Shown here: positions 1 to 9,029 of the stretch, in pieces
How positions within the stretch are numbered: position 1 is the first letter of the stretch
How the letters are laid out: each line of letters begins with the position of its first letter
NCBI RefSeq assembly: GCF_008704425.1
Contig: NZ_CP023696.1
Span: 6,364,501 to 6,428,500, forward strand
Source of the DNA: Streptomyces fradiae ATCC 10745 = DSM 40063
GTDB lineage: Bacteria > Actinomycetota > Actinomycetes > Streptomycetales > Streptomycetaceae
Length of the DNA stretch: 64,000 nucleotides
Direction of reading: 5' to 3'
Notes under the pieces: generated by a model
Database searches by the model: none
The model's input: the letters and a program-made list of their open reading frames with translations, nothing else
What the model was told of the DNA's origin: nothing
Program-made: the position numbers and the translations under genes

Positions 1-684
1 CACCTCATCGCCCACCTGCACCAGACCGCCCCCGCGGTGCTGGCGCTGTCCTCCTCCCTCCCCACGCGCCTCCCGGCCGCCCACACGGCGATCACCGCGG
101 TGCAGGCCATCGGCATCCCCGTCCTCGTGGGCGGGGCCGCGTTCGGCGCCGACGGCCGCCACGCCCGGCTGCTGGGCGCCGACGCCTGGGCCCCGGACGC
201 CCGCGCCGCGGCGGACGTCCTCGGCCGCGGCCTGCCGCGCCCCTCGCCCGGCGCCGCCCGGCTGACCGTGGACGACCTGCCGCACCTGGGCGACCAGGAG
301 TACACCCTGGTGATGCGGGACAGACGGGGACTGGTGAGGGACACACTGACGGCCCTGGAGGAGCGGCTCCCGGCGATGCGCGCCTACACCGGCGCCCAGC
401 GGGAGCGCACCGCCGAGGACATCGCCCACATCGTCGACTTCCTCGCCGCCGCCCTCTACACCGACGACGACCGGCTGTTCACCGACTTCCTGCTGTGGAC
501 CGGCGACGTCCTGGAGGCGCGGCGCGTCCCCGCCCGCTACCTCGACCCCGCCCTCGCCGCCATGACCGAGCACCTGAAAGACTTCCCCCGCACCCTGGCC
601 CTCCTCGCGCGGGGCCGCGCCGCGCTGCGCGCGCGTGATACTCGTCCCCCCGTCCCCGGCCCCGCCTCTCACCATGAACGCTGA
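1..684 (+). CDS. Cobalamin (B12)-binding domain protein, 5' end cut off by the window
   Basis: The reading frame is open from base 1, so the true start lies upstream. The visible N-terminal part reads like the last strands and helices of a Rossmann-type B12-binding domain: a hydrophobic strand (VLALSSS), a helix, then IPVLVGGAAFG and a LGADAW segment before a helix of alanines and aspartates. The remaining ~150 residues are helical and have no motif I recognise. Stand-alone B12-binding proteins of this sort in Streptomyces are thought to act as light or ligand sensors beside anti-sigma components. Here the stop overlaps the start of a STAS protein by 11 bp, which fits a sensor-to-partner-switching unit. 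The conserved DxHxxG cobalamin motif, if present, would be upstream of the window, so cofactor binding cannot be confirmed. Confidence 0.65.
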   Translation, partial: HLIAHLHQTAPAVLALSSSLPTRLPAAHTAITAVQAIGIPVLVGGAAFGADGRHARLLGADAWAPDARAAADVLGRGLPRPSPGAARLTVDDLPHLGDQEYTLVMRDRRGLVRDTLTALEERLPAMRAYTGAQRERTAEDIAHIVDFLAAALYTDDDRLFTDFLLWTGDVLEARRVPARYLDPALAAMTEHLKDFPRTLALLARGRAALRARDTRPPVPGPASHHER

Positions 685-1087
685 CCGATACGACTACCTC
701 GACCTGGTGACGACCGTGGACGGTTCCGGCGTCGCCCGCATCCGCCTCGGCGGCGAGCTCGACTGGGAGACCGCCGACGACCTCACCGCGGCCGCGCGGT
801 CCTGCCTGACCGCCGACCCGCCGCCCCGGCGGCTCCGCCTGGACTGCGCCGGGCTCACGCTCTGCGACTCGCTGGGCCTCGCGGCTCTGCTCATGATCCA
901 CCGGAAGGCCGGCGAGACCGGGACGCCGCTGCACCTGGACAACCGGCCGCCGCTGCTCGACCGCCTCCTGGAGCTGACCGGCACGGCGTACCTCTTCGCG
1001 ACCGCGGAGGAGGCGGGCGGCCGGATGGCCGCGGCCGAGCAGGCCGCCGCCACGCGCCCCGCGCCGCCCCCGCCCCCGTCCTCGTAG
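674..1087 (+). CDS. STAS-domain anti-sigma factor antagonist
   Basis: A 137-residue single-domain STAS protein of the SpoIIAA/RsbV type. The core has the expected strand-helix alternation, and the phosphorylatable serine sits in a DSLGLAAL segment at about residue 70, matching the DSxG motif of antagonists that are inactivated by an anti-sigma kinase. The last ~25 residues are an alanine/proline tail. I chose the ATG at 674 because it leaves a normal STAS N-terminus; the frame is open further upstream, but that part lies inside the preceding gene. It overlaps that gene by 11 bp, so translation is probably coupled. The natural kinase partner is the HATPase protein 370 bp downstream on the same strand; that pairing is inferred from proximity. 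Confidence 0.85.
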   Translation: MNADRYDYLDLVTTVDGSGVARIRLGGELDWETADDLTAAARSCLTADPPPRRLRLDCAGLTLCDSLGLAALLMIHRKAGETGTPLHLDNRPPLLDRLLELTGTAYLFATAEEAGGRMAAAEQAAATRPAPPPPPSS

Positions 1088-1459
1088 CAGCGGGGCCACC
1101 GCCCGCCGCACGTACGGGCCCCCGCCCGCCGCCGGGCAGGCTCCGGACGCCCGGCGCGCCCCCGCCCGGGTACCGAGGGCGCCGGAAGCCCGACGTCCGG
1201 GCCACCGGACGTCCCCGACGGCCGGACGCGCGAGGTCGCCGACCGGGCGGTGGACGCCCCGAGGGCCGGGTCGTACGGGCCCACAGGTCGACTCACCGGC
1301 GGCGCGAGGGGAGAATACGGGCAGGGCGACGCGGCCCCGGGAGCCACGCGGCAGCGGGGCGGCGGCGATCCGGACCACGCCGCCCGGCGCCGGGTCACCG
1401 GGGACGTGAAGGAGCCCCACCACGGGTCATGACCGGCACCGGAGCACCGCGGGAGGAAC
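1088..1459. other. Intergenic region, no gene seen
   Basis: These 372 bp between the STAS gene and the HATPase gene are GC-rich with no reading frame that looks coding on either strand. The end supplies the ribosome-binding site of the next gene (GGGAGGAAC just before ATG 1460). I see no clear sigma-70-like promoter. Confidence 0.5.
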
Positions 1460-2254
1460 ATGACGGCCGCCGAGCACCCCGCCGCACACCCGGCGGGGCA
1501 GCCCCCCGCCCGCGCCACCGGAGGCGGACCGCGTCCCACCGGGGGCGGGCCGCCCGCCGCCGCCCCCGTGCCGGAGCGGCCCCCCGCCCACTCCGCCGCG
1601 GACGCACGGCACCCCACCACCGACGGGCGGCAGCCGCCCCCGGAAGGTGCACCCGCCGAGGCGCGGCCGCCCACCGCCGCCGGGCCGCCCACCACCCCCG
1701 AAGCGCGGCCCCCGACCGCCGCCGGGCCGTCCACCAGTGCCTACGCGGGGCCGCCCACCGCCGCCGGGCCGTCCACCAGTGCCTACGCGGGGCCGCCCAC
1801 CGCCGCCGGGCCGCCCACCACCCCCGAAGCGCGGCCGCCCACCGCCGCCCGGCCACCCGGCGACCCCGCCGACGGCCGGCACCGCGCCGTCGCCGCCGCG
1901 CGGGCCCGTGTGCGCGACCTCCTGCGCACCCGCGCGGCGGGCCCGGTACCGCCGCGGGTCGAGGACGACGTCCTCCTCGTCGTCACCGAGCTGGTCACCA
2001 ACGCCGTGCGGCACGGCGGCGGCGTCACCGCCTTCCACGCGGAGCTGGACGGCGACGGCGGCGACCTCACCGTCGAGGTCACCGACGCCTCCCCCGCGCC
2101 GCCGCGCACCCGGCCGCACGGCGACGACCGCGCCGCCGCGCCCGGCGGGTTCGGCTGGCCCCTCGTCCGGCGGCTCAGCCACCGGGTCGCGGTGACGCCC
2201 GCCCCCGGCGGCAAGACGGTCCGGGCCGTCCTGCGGCTGGGCCCCGGGGCCTAG
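1460..2254 (+). CDS. HATPase_c anti-sigma regulatory factor (RsbW/SpoIIAB-like) with repetitive N-terminus
   Basis: A 264-residue protein whose C-terminal ~115 residues form a GHKL ATPase domain: the N-box reads ELVTNAVRHGG, the G1 region VTDASPAPP and the G2-like segment GGFGWPLVRRL. Such small kinases phosphorylate STAS antagonists and sequester sigma factors, and a STAS gene lies just upstream. The first ~140 residues are unusual: Pro/Ala/Thr-rich and disordered-looking, with four 14-residue units (residues 75-130) of the GPPTAA/GPSTSAYA type encoded by a 42-bp tandem repeat. The ATG at 1460 is supported by a GGGAGG ribosome-binding site. The stop falls only 3 bp from the convergent LysR gene. 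The kinase activity and partner are inferred from the family. Confidence 0.8.
   Translation: MTAAEHPAAHPAGQPPARATGGGPRPTGGGPPAAAPVPERPPAHSAADARHPTTDGRQPPPEGAPAEARPPTAAGPPTTPEARPPTAAGPSTSAYAGPPTAAGPSTSAYAGPPTAAGPPTTPEARPPTAARPPGDPADGRHRAVAAARARVRDLLRTRAAGPVPPRVEDDVLLVVTELVTNAVRHGGGVTAFHAELDGDGGDLTVEVTDASPAPPRTRPHGDDRAAAPGGFGWPLVRRLSHRVAVTPAPGGKTVRAVLRLGPGA
1682..1849 (+). repeat. 42-bp in-frame tandem repeat, four units in the HATPase gene
   Basis: Four consecutive 42-bp units encode 14 residues each. Units 1 and 4 carry GPPTTPEA-RPPTAA and units 2 and 3 carry GPSTSAYA-GPPTAA, giving an A-B-B-A order. The near-identity of units 2 and 3 at DNA level points to recent duplication. Each unit is a multiple of three, so changes in copy number keep the frame. 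Confidence 0.9.
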
Positions 2255-2257
2255 TAG

Positions 2258-3148
2258 CTACCCCGGCGGCACCACCGAGCGCAGCAGCACCCGCTGGAGT
2301 TCGCGGGCCGCGCGGGGCGGGGCCACGTCGCTCCGGTGCGCCAGCGCGACGGTGCGGCGCAGACCCGGCGGGGCCAGGGCGGTGACCCGTACGTCGCGGC
2401 CCGCGCGGGCCGCGACCATGCTGGGCACCACCGCCACGCCGAGGCCCGCCCGCACGAAACCGAGGACCGCGTCCATCTCGCCGCCCTCCACCGTGAACGA
2501 CGGCTCGAACCCCTCCGCCCGGCACGCCGCCACCGTCAGCTCCCGCAGGTCGTACCCGTGCCGGAACATCACCATCGGCCGGCCCTGGAGGTCCGCGATG
2601 CGCACCGGGCGCCGGGGCGCCTCCTCCGCCGCCGACGAGACGACGACCAGGTCCTCCTGGAGCAGCTCCACCGTCGTCAGCGCGGGCGACTGCGCCGGCA
2701 GCGGCAGCACCACCAGGGCGAGGTCGAGCGCGCCGCGGGCCAGCCCCCGCACCAGGTCGTGGGAGCCGCCCTCCTCGATCAGGATCCTGATCCCCGGGTA
2801 GAGGTCGTGGAAGGCCCGCAGCACCTCCGGGAGCAGCCCCGTGCACAGGCTGGGCGTCGCCCCCAGGCGCACCCGCCCGCGCCGCAGCCGGGCCAGCTCG
2901 TGCACCTCCTGCCGGGCCGTGTCGGCGTCGGCCAGGATGCGCCGGGCGAGCGGCAGCAGCGCCTCCCCGGCGTCGGTCAGGGCGATGTTGCCCCGCGCCC
3001 GGCTGAACAGCTCGGCGCCCAGCTCCTTCTCCAGCGCCCGGATCTGCTGCGAGAGCGAGGGCTGGGAGACGTGGACGCGCTCGGCGGCGCGGGTGAAGTG
3101 CCGGGTCTCGGCGACCGCCACGAAGTACACGAGCTGCTGGAACTGCAT
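2258..3148 (-). CDS. LysR-family transcriptional regulator, divergent from sdh operon
   Basis: A 296-residue LysR-type regulator. The N-terminal winged HTH is textbook (residues 1-60: FVAVAETRHFTRAAERVHVSQPSLSQQ, then IRALEKELG and LFSR), followed by the linker helix and a periplasmic-binding-protein-like effector domain to residue ~290. I start at the internal ATG at 3148 (MQFQQL), which aligns with the usual LysR start and removes a 10-residue upstream extension. It is transcribed away from the succinate dehydrogenase genes, 97 bp between the two starts. That gap contains ATAG/CTAT elements typical of LysR operators, so it probably controls itself and the sdh operon. The effector is unknown. 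Confidence 0.9.
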   Translation of the reverse strand: MQFQQLVYFVAVAETRHFTRAAERVHVSQPSLSQQIRALEKELGAELFSRARGNIALTDAGEALLPLARRILADADTARQEVHELARLRRGRVRLGATPSLCTGLLPEVLRAFHDLYPGIRILIEEGGSHDLVRGLARGALDLALVVLPLPAQSPALTTVELLQEDLVVVSSAAEEAPRRPVRIADLQGRPMVMFRHGYDLRELTVAACRAEGFEPSFTVEGGEMDAVLGFVRAGLGVAVVPSMVAARAGRDVRVTALAPPGLRRTVALAHRSDVAPPRAARELQRVLLRSVVPPG

Positions 3149-3156
3149 CAGCCCAG

Positions 3157-3186
3157 CATAGGCCGGATCGATAGACAACGCCTATG
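3157..3186. promoter_or_regulatory. Probable LysR operator between lysR and sdhC
   Basis: A 7-bp inverted repeat CATAGGC (3157-3163) / GCCTATG (3180-3186) encloses a second arm ATAG (3171-3174) that forms ATAG-N7-CTAT with 3182-3185. ATAG-N7-CTAT is the spacing of LysR-type T-N11-A boxes. Its position in the divergent gap, 9 bp from the LysR start and ~60 bp before sdhC, fits a shared operator. Confidence 0.6.
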
Positions 3187-3206
3187 AAGATCAGCCCGGC
3201 CATGTC

Positions 3207-3237
3207 TTGGACCACTGGGGACGGTCGGCCCTAGCCT
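3207..3237 (+). promoter_or_regulatory. Candidate sdh promoter giving a leaderless mRNA
   Basis: TTGGAC (3207-3212) is followed after 19 bp by TAGCCT (3232-3237), a common Streptomyces -10 form. The ATG at 3246 is 8 nt past the -10 and has no ribosome-binding site, so transcription would begin at or beside the start codon. Confidence 0.45.
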
Positions 3238-3245
3238 CGGGACCC

Positions 3246-3977
3246 ATGGCTCTGGCATCGCGGACGCACCCCTCGGGGACGGAGCGGACATCCTCCCCCA
3301 AGCGCCCTCCCCGGCGCACCTTCCTCGGATCGACCGTCGGCAAGAAGGCGGTCATGGCCGTCAGCGGCCTGATCCTCCTCGGCTACCTCGTCGCCCACGT
3401 GGTGGGCAACCTCAAGGTCTTCTTCGGACCCGGCGAGTTCAACGCGTACGGCCACTGGCTGCGCACCATGGGCGCCCCGGTCCTCCACCACGGCTGGGCC
3501 CTGTGGGGCGTGCGGATCCTCCTCGTCGCCGCCGTGGTCGCCCACGGCGTGTCGGCGTTCCAGCTCAGCCGCATCGACCTGCGGGCGCGGCCCGTCGGTT
3601 ACGTCCACAAGCGGCGCCGGGCGAGCTACGCGACCCGCACCATGCGCTGGGGCGGCGTCATCATCGCCCTCTTCGTCGTCTGGCACCTGCTCGACCTGAC
3701 CACCCTCACCGTCAACGCCAACGCCCAGCCGGGCCACCCGTACGAGAACGTCGTCGCGACCTTCTCCACCTGGTACGGCAACGTCATCTACATCGTCGCC
3801 ATGCTCGCGGTCGGCCTGCACGTCCGGCACGGCTTCTGGAGCGCCGCCCAGACCCTCGGCGCGGGCAGCGCCCGCCGCGACCGCGCGCTGAAGGGCGCCG
3901 CCAACGCCCTCGCCCTGGCCCTCACGGCGGGCTTCGTCGCCGTGCCCGTCGCCGTCATGACCGGAGTCGTCAGCTGA
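3246..3977 (+). CDS. sdhC: Succinate dehydrogenase cytochrome b subunit
   Basis: A 243-residue integral membrane protein with five predicted membrane helices, the size and topology of the single fused di-haem cytochrome b anchor (type B, as in Bacillus and Wolinella SQR/QFR) rather than the two-subunit anchor. The first ~25 residues are cytoplasmic and Ser/Pro/Arg-rich, followed by GKKAVMAVSGLILLGYLVAHVVGN. Several histidines sit in membrane segments (AHVVGN, HHGW, WHLLDL, LHVRHGF) and could ligate haem. It anchors the flavoprotein and iron-sulfur subunits encoded immediately downstream (1-bp gap). The ATG at 3246 is preferred over in-frame starts further upstream because it follows a plausible -10 closely. 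Confidence 0.9.
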   Translation: MALASRTHPSGTERTSSPKRPPRRTFLGSTVGKKAVMAVSGLILLGYLVAHVVGNLKVFFGPGEFNAYGHWLRTMGAPVLHHGWALWGVRILLVAAVVAHGVSAFQLSRIDLRARPVGYVHKRRRASYATRTMRWGGVIIALFVVWHLLDLTTLTVNANAQPGHPYENVVATFSTWYGNVIYIVAMLAVGLHVRHGFWSAAQTLGAGSARRDRALKGAANALALALTAGFVAVPVAVMTGVVS

Positions 3978-3978
3978 C

Positions 3979-5924
<1,946 letters not shown>

Positions 5925-5928
<4 letters not shown>

Positions 5929-6671
5929 GGCTCACCCTGCGCGTCTGGCGCCAGCGCAACGCCGACGCCCCCGGCGCCATGGCCACCTACGAGGTCGACG
6001 GCATCTCCCCGGACATGTCGTTCCTGGAGATGCTCGACACCCTCAACGAGGAGCTGATCCTGCGCGGCGAGGAACCCGTCGCCTTCGACCACGACTGCCG
6101 CGAGGGCATCTGCGGGGCGTGCAGCCTCGTCATCAACGGCGACGCCCACGGTCCGGAGCGCACCACCACCTGCCAGCTCCACATGCGCTCCTTCCGGGAC
6201 GGCGACACCATCGACGTCGAGCCGTGGCGCGCCGCGGCCTTCCCGGTGGTCAAGGACCTGGTCGTGGACCGGTCGGCGTTCGACCGCATCATCCAGGCCG
6301 GCGGGTACGTCAGCGTCCCGACCGGCTCCGCCCCCGAGGCGCACGCCACGCCCGTACCGAAGGCCGACGCCGACTACGCGTTCGAGCACGCCGAGTGCAT
6401 CGGCTGCGGCGCCTGCGTCGCGGCCTGCCCGAACGGGTCGGCGATGCTGTTCACCTCGGCGAAGGTCAACCACCTGGGCGCCCTGCCGCAGGGCGCGCCC
6501 GAGCGGGAGAGCCGCGTGCTGGACATGGTGGCGCGGATGGACGCGGAGGGGTTCGGCGGCTGCACCCTGACCGGCGAGTGCGCCACGGCCTGCCCGAAGG
6601 GCATCCCGCTGCCGTCGATCTCGGCGATGAACCGCGAGTGGCTGCGCGCCTCCCGGCGGCGGAAGGACTGA
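5925..6671 (+). CDS. sdhB: Succinate dehydrogenase/fumarate reductase iron-sulfur subunit
   Basis: A 248-residue protein with the three expected clusters: a plant-type [2Fe-2S] site in CREGICGACSLVIN plus a downstream TTTCQ cysteine, a [4Fe-4S] ferredoxin motif CIGCGACVAACPNG, and the third set CTLTGECATACPKGIP for the [3Fe-4S] cluster. It relays electrons from the flavoprotein to the membrane cytochrome b. Its ATG overlaps the sdhA stop by 4 bp, so the two are translationally coupled. The long frame open upstream inside sdhA is a shadow. Confidence 0.96.
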
Positions 6672-6765
6672 CCCCGCGCGGGGACGGACGCCCCCGCGGG
6701 CGACGGACGCCCCCGCGGGCCGGAGCCGTACGTGCCGTTCGGCGCCTCGTGGCCGGCGCGTACGG

Positions 6766-6851
6766 GCCCGGAGCCCGCGGGCCCGGCGCCTACCGGCCCG
6801 GTGCGCACGAGCCCGGAGCCCGCGGGCCCGGCGCCTACCGGCCCGGTGCGC
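6766..6851. repeat. 41-bp direct repeat, two copies (45-bp period)
   Basis: The same 41 bases occur at 6766-6806 and 6811-6851, separated by 4 bp. The second copy overlaps the last codons of the LLM oxidoreductase gene, whose stop is at 6835-6837, so the repeat probably altered that gene's C-terminal tail. Confidence 0.85.
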
Positions 6852-7914
6852 GCGGGGCCCGGTGCGCCGTGCGGCTCGGGGCCGCCCGCGGGGCGGCCGG
6901 GCGCAGCCCCGCGAGGCGTGCGAGGCGCCGGTAGGAGTCGCGGAGGGCGGCGCGGTCGTGGGAACTGGTCGTGACCAGCAGTTCGTCCGCCCCGGTCACC
7001 GCCGCCACCTCGGCCAGCGCGGCCCGCACCCCCTCCTCCGTCCCGTGGACGTGGCCGCGCAGCCCCGCCTCGTAGAACTCCCGCTGCCGCGCCGTCGTCG
7101 GCCGCCCGGCGACCGCCTCGGGCGCGGGGAGCGGCGGGAACGTGCCGTGCGTCCGCGCGTACGCCATCGACCAGGCCTCGGAGACCAGCAGCCGCGCCGC
7201 CTCCTCCTCCGTACCCGCCACCGCGACCGTGCCCGCCACCACCACGTACGGCTCGGCGGCCCACACGGAGGGCCGGAAAGCCGCACGGTACCGCTCGATC
7301 GCCGCCAGGACCTTCGCCCGGCCGCTCAGGTCGCCGATCACCAGCGGCAGCCCGGCCGCCGCCGCGATCCCCGCCCCCTCGCCGGTCGCCAGCACGAACG
7401 GCGGCACGCGCAGCCCCTCCGACGGCAGCGCCCGCACCCCCGGATGGGCCTGCTGCGTACCGCGGAACCAGCCCAGCAGCTCGTCCAGCCGCGCGGCGAA
7501 CTCCCCGGCCGCCTCCTTGCCGTACCCCAGCGCCCCGCGCACCCCGTCGGTGAACCCCACCGAACGCCCCAGGCCCATGTCGATCCGGCCCGGGAACAGC
7601 GCCTCCAGCACCCCGAACTGCTCGGCCACCACCAGCGGCCGGTGGTTCGGCAGCATCACCCCGCCGGTCCCCACCCGGATGGACGAGGTCGCCCCGGCGA
7701 CGGCCGCCGCCAGCACGGTGGGCGCCGAACCGGCGATGCCCGGCACCCCGTGGTGCTCCGACACCCAGAACCGGTGGTACCCCCACGCCTCCGCGTCCCG
7801 CGCGAGCCCCACCGTGTCCCGCAGGGCCCCTGCCGCGTCACCCCCCTCGCGGATCCGGGAGCGGTCGAGCACGGACAGGCGCAGCGGCAGAGGGGCGACG
7901 TCATCAGGACTCAC
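6835..7914 (-). CDS. LLM-class flavin-dependent oxidoreductase (luciferase-like monooxygenase)
   Basis: A 359-residue protein of the bacterial luciferase TIM-barrel superfamily. It matches the group that starts with LPLRLSVLD and continues ALRDTVGLARDAEAWGYHRFWVSEHHG, then VGTGGVMLPNHRPLVVAEQFG and GRIDMGLGR, the pattern of luciferase-family oxidoreductase group 1. These enzymes use reduced FMN and oxygen on unknown organic substrates. The C-terminal ~20 residues are Ala/Pro/Arg-rich and coincide with a direct repeat. I choose the GTG at 7914 because the family N-terminus follows within ten residues; no strong ribosome-binding site is visible. It is divergent from the HAD gene with only 48 bp between starts. 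Confidence 0.85.
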   Translation of the reverse strand: MSPDDVAPLPLRLSVLDRSRIREGGDAAGALRDTVGLARDAEAWGYHRFWVSEHHGVPGIAGSAPTVLAAAVAGATSSIRVGTGGVMLPNHRPLVVAEQFGVLEALFPGRIDMGLGRSVGFTDGVRGALGYGKEAAGEFAARLDELLGWFRGTQQAHPGVRALPSEGLRVPPFVLATGEGAGIAAAAGLPLVIGDLSGRAKVLAAIERYRAAFRPSVWAAEPYVVVAGTVAVAGTEEEAARLLVSEAWSMAYARTHGTFPPLPAPEAVAGRPTTARQREFYEAGLRGHVHGTEEGVRAALAEVAAVTGADELLVTTSSHDRAALRDSYRRLARLAGLRPAAPRAAPSRTAHRAPRAPGR

Positions 7915-7949
7915 ACCCGCTACAACGCCTCGCGCCCGGCCGGATTCCC

Positions 7950-7955
7950 TACCCT
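7950..7955 (+). promoter_or_regulatory. Candidate -10 element of the HAD gene, leaderless
   Basis: TACCCT lies 7 nt before the GTG at 7963 and there is no ribosome-binding site, so the transcript probably begins at the start codon. No convincing -35 is visible in the 48-bp divergent gap. Confidence 0.35.
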
Positions 7956-7962
7956 GGCGAGG

Positions 7963-8451
7963 GTGACGACCAACCGCAGGCCCCTGGCCGTGTTCGACCT
8001 GGACAACACCCTCTCCGACGCCCGGCACCGGCAGCACTTCCTGGAGCGCGACCCGCGCGACTGGGACGCCTTCTTCGACGCGGCGCCGCAGGACCCGCCC
8101 CTCCCGCCGGGCGTCGCCCTGTGCCTGGAGGCAGCGCGCCAGTGCGAGATCCGCTACCTGACGGGGCGCCCCGAGCGCTGCCGCGAGGACAGCCTCGACT
8201 GGCTCTCCCGGCACGGCCTGCCCGAGGGCCGCCTCCACATGCGCGGCGACGACGACCGGCGCCCCGCCCGTCTGACCAAGATGGAGGTGCTGCGCCGGCT
8301 CGGGCGCAGCCGCGAGGTGCGCATGCTGGTCGACGACGACGAGCTGGTGTGCGAGGCGGCGCGGAAGGCCGGCTTCCACGTCGTGCGGGCCGACTGGGCG
8401 CTGAGCTCGCCGGCCCTGCACCGCGCCCAGGAGAAGGAGGGCCGCACCTGA
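7963..8451 (+). CDS. HAD-superfamily phosphatase domain protein
   Basis: A 162-residue HAD hydrolase. Motif I is FDLDNTLSD (about residues 10-18), with the nucleophile aspartate and the +2 acid, and motif II is the RYLTGRPE threonine region. The later VDDDELV segment supplies the magnesium-binding acids. This arrangement, including CEIRYLTGRPERCREDSLDWLSRHG, resembles the phosphatase half of polynucleotide kinase-phosphatases and related stand-alone proteins. The substrate is unknown. The GTG at 7963 gives the normal short N-terminus before motif I. It is convergent with the dodecin gene. Confidence 0.8.
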   Translation: MTTNRRPLAVFDLDNTLSDARHRQHFLERDPRDWDAFFDAAPQDPPLPPGVALCLEAARQCEIRYLTGRPERCREDSLDWLSRHGLPEGRLHMRGDDDRRPARLTKMEVLRRLGRSREVRMLVDDDELVCEAARKAGFHVVRADWALSSPALHRAQEKEGRT

Positions 8452-8506
8452 CCGCCCGGCACCTCTGACGGCCCGGCACCCGACCGCCCGGCACTGCTGA
8501 CGGCCC

Positions 8507-8552
8507 GGCACCCGTGCACCCGAGCACCCGGCACCCGTGCACCCGAGCACCC
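8507..8552. repeat. 23-bp tandem repeat, two copies
   Basis: Two identical 23-bp units (8507-8529, 8530-8552) lie in the convergent gap between the HAD and dodecin genes, within a longer CCCGGCAC-rich stretch (about 8455-8580). Confidence 0.85.
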
Positions 8553-8594
8553 GGCACCGGGTACCCGACCGGCACCCCGCCGGCGGATCCGCCG

Positions 8595-8825
8595 CTATCC
8601 CTCGCCGCCCGTGCCCGGGTCGTCGAGCCGGAATCCCACCTTCAGCCCCACCTGGTAGTGCGCCACCTTGCCGTCCTCCAGGTGCCCCCGCACCTGCGTC
8701 ACCTCGAACCAGTCCAGGTTGTGCAGGGTCTGCGCGGCCCGCGCGATCCCGTTGCGGATCGCCTCGTCCAGGCCCGTGCGCGAGGTGCCCACGATCTCCG
8801 TGACGCGGTACGTGTGGTGTGACAT
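8595..8825 (-). CDS. Dodecin family flavin-binding protein
   Basis: A 76-residue protein of the dodecin family, small dodecameric shells that store or buffer flavins. The family pattern is clear: YRVTEIVGTS, then an amphipathic helix (LDEAIRNGIARAAQTLHNLDWFEV) and the strand VRGHLEDGKVAHYQVGLKVGFRL. The tryptophan in LDWFEV corresponds to the residue that stacks on the flavin. The ATG at 8825 is supported by a GAGGAG-type ribosome-binding site upstream on the minus strand. The neighbouring LLM enzyme is flavin-dependent, but a functional link is only suggestive. Confidence 0.92.
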   Translation of the reverse strand: MSHHTYRVTEIVGTSRTGLDEAIRNGIARAAQTLHNLDWFEVTQVRGHLEDGKVAHYQVGLKVGFRLDDPGTGGEG

Positions 8826-8919
8826 GGCGGCCTCCTCGTCGAAGGGTGGCTCGCGCCCGCCGGCGCGCCCTTCCACGGTGCCCCAGGCGGACGCGGGCCG
8901 CGAGGCGGGGCCCACCGAC

Positions 8920-8948
8920 TTGACCGGGCCATTGGTACATACCAAAAT
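8920..8948 (+). promoter_or_regulatory. Promoter with overlapping palindromic operator upstream of the solute-binding protein gene
   Basis: TTGACC (8920-8925), a 17-bp spacer and CAAAAT (8943-8948) form a plausible sigma-70-type promoter. The inverted repeat TTGGTACATACCAA (8932-8945) spans the spacer and -10, the classic position for a repressor. The TGGTA/TACCA arms suggest a GntR- or LacI-class repressor; none is encoded nearby. Confidence 0.55.
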
Positions 8949-9029
8949 CCAGCCATCGCCCGTGCGAACCTGTTCGCTCCCCCCACGTCGGGTCCGTCCT
9001 GCCTGCACCACAAGCAAAAGGTGACCTAC

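Noticed and set aside
694..1734. Minus-strand frames over the STAS and HATPase genes
   Set aside because: Both plus-strand genes have recognisable domains; the antisense products are Gly/Ala/Arg repeats.
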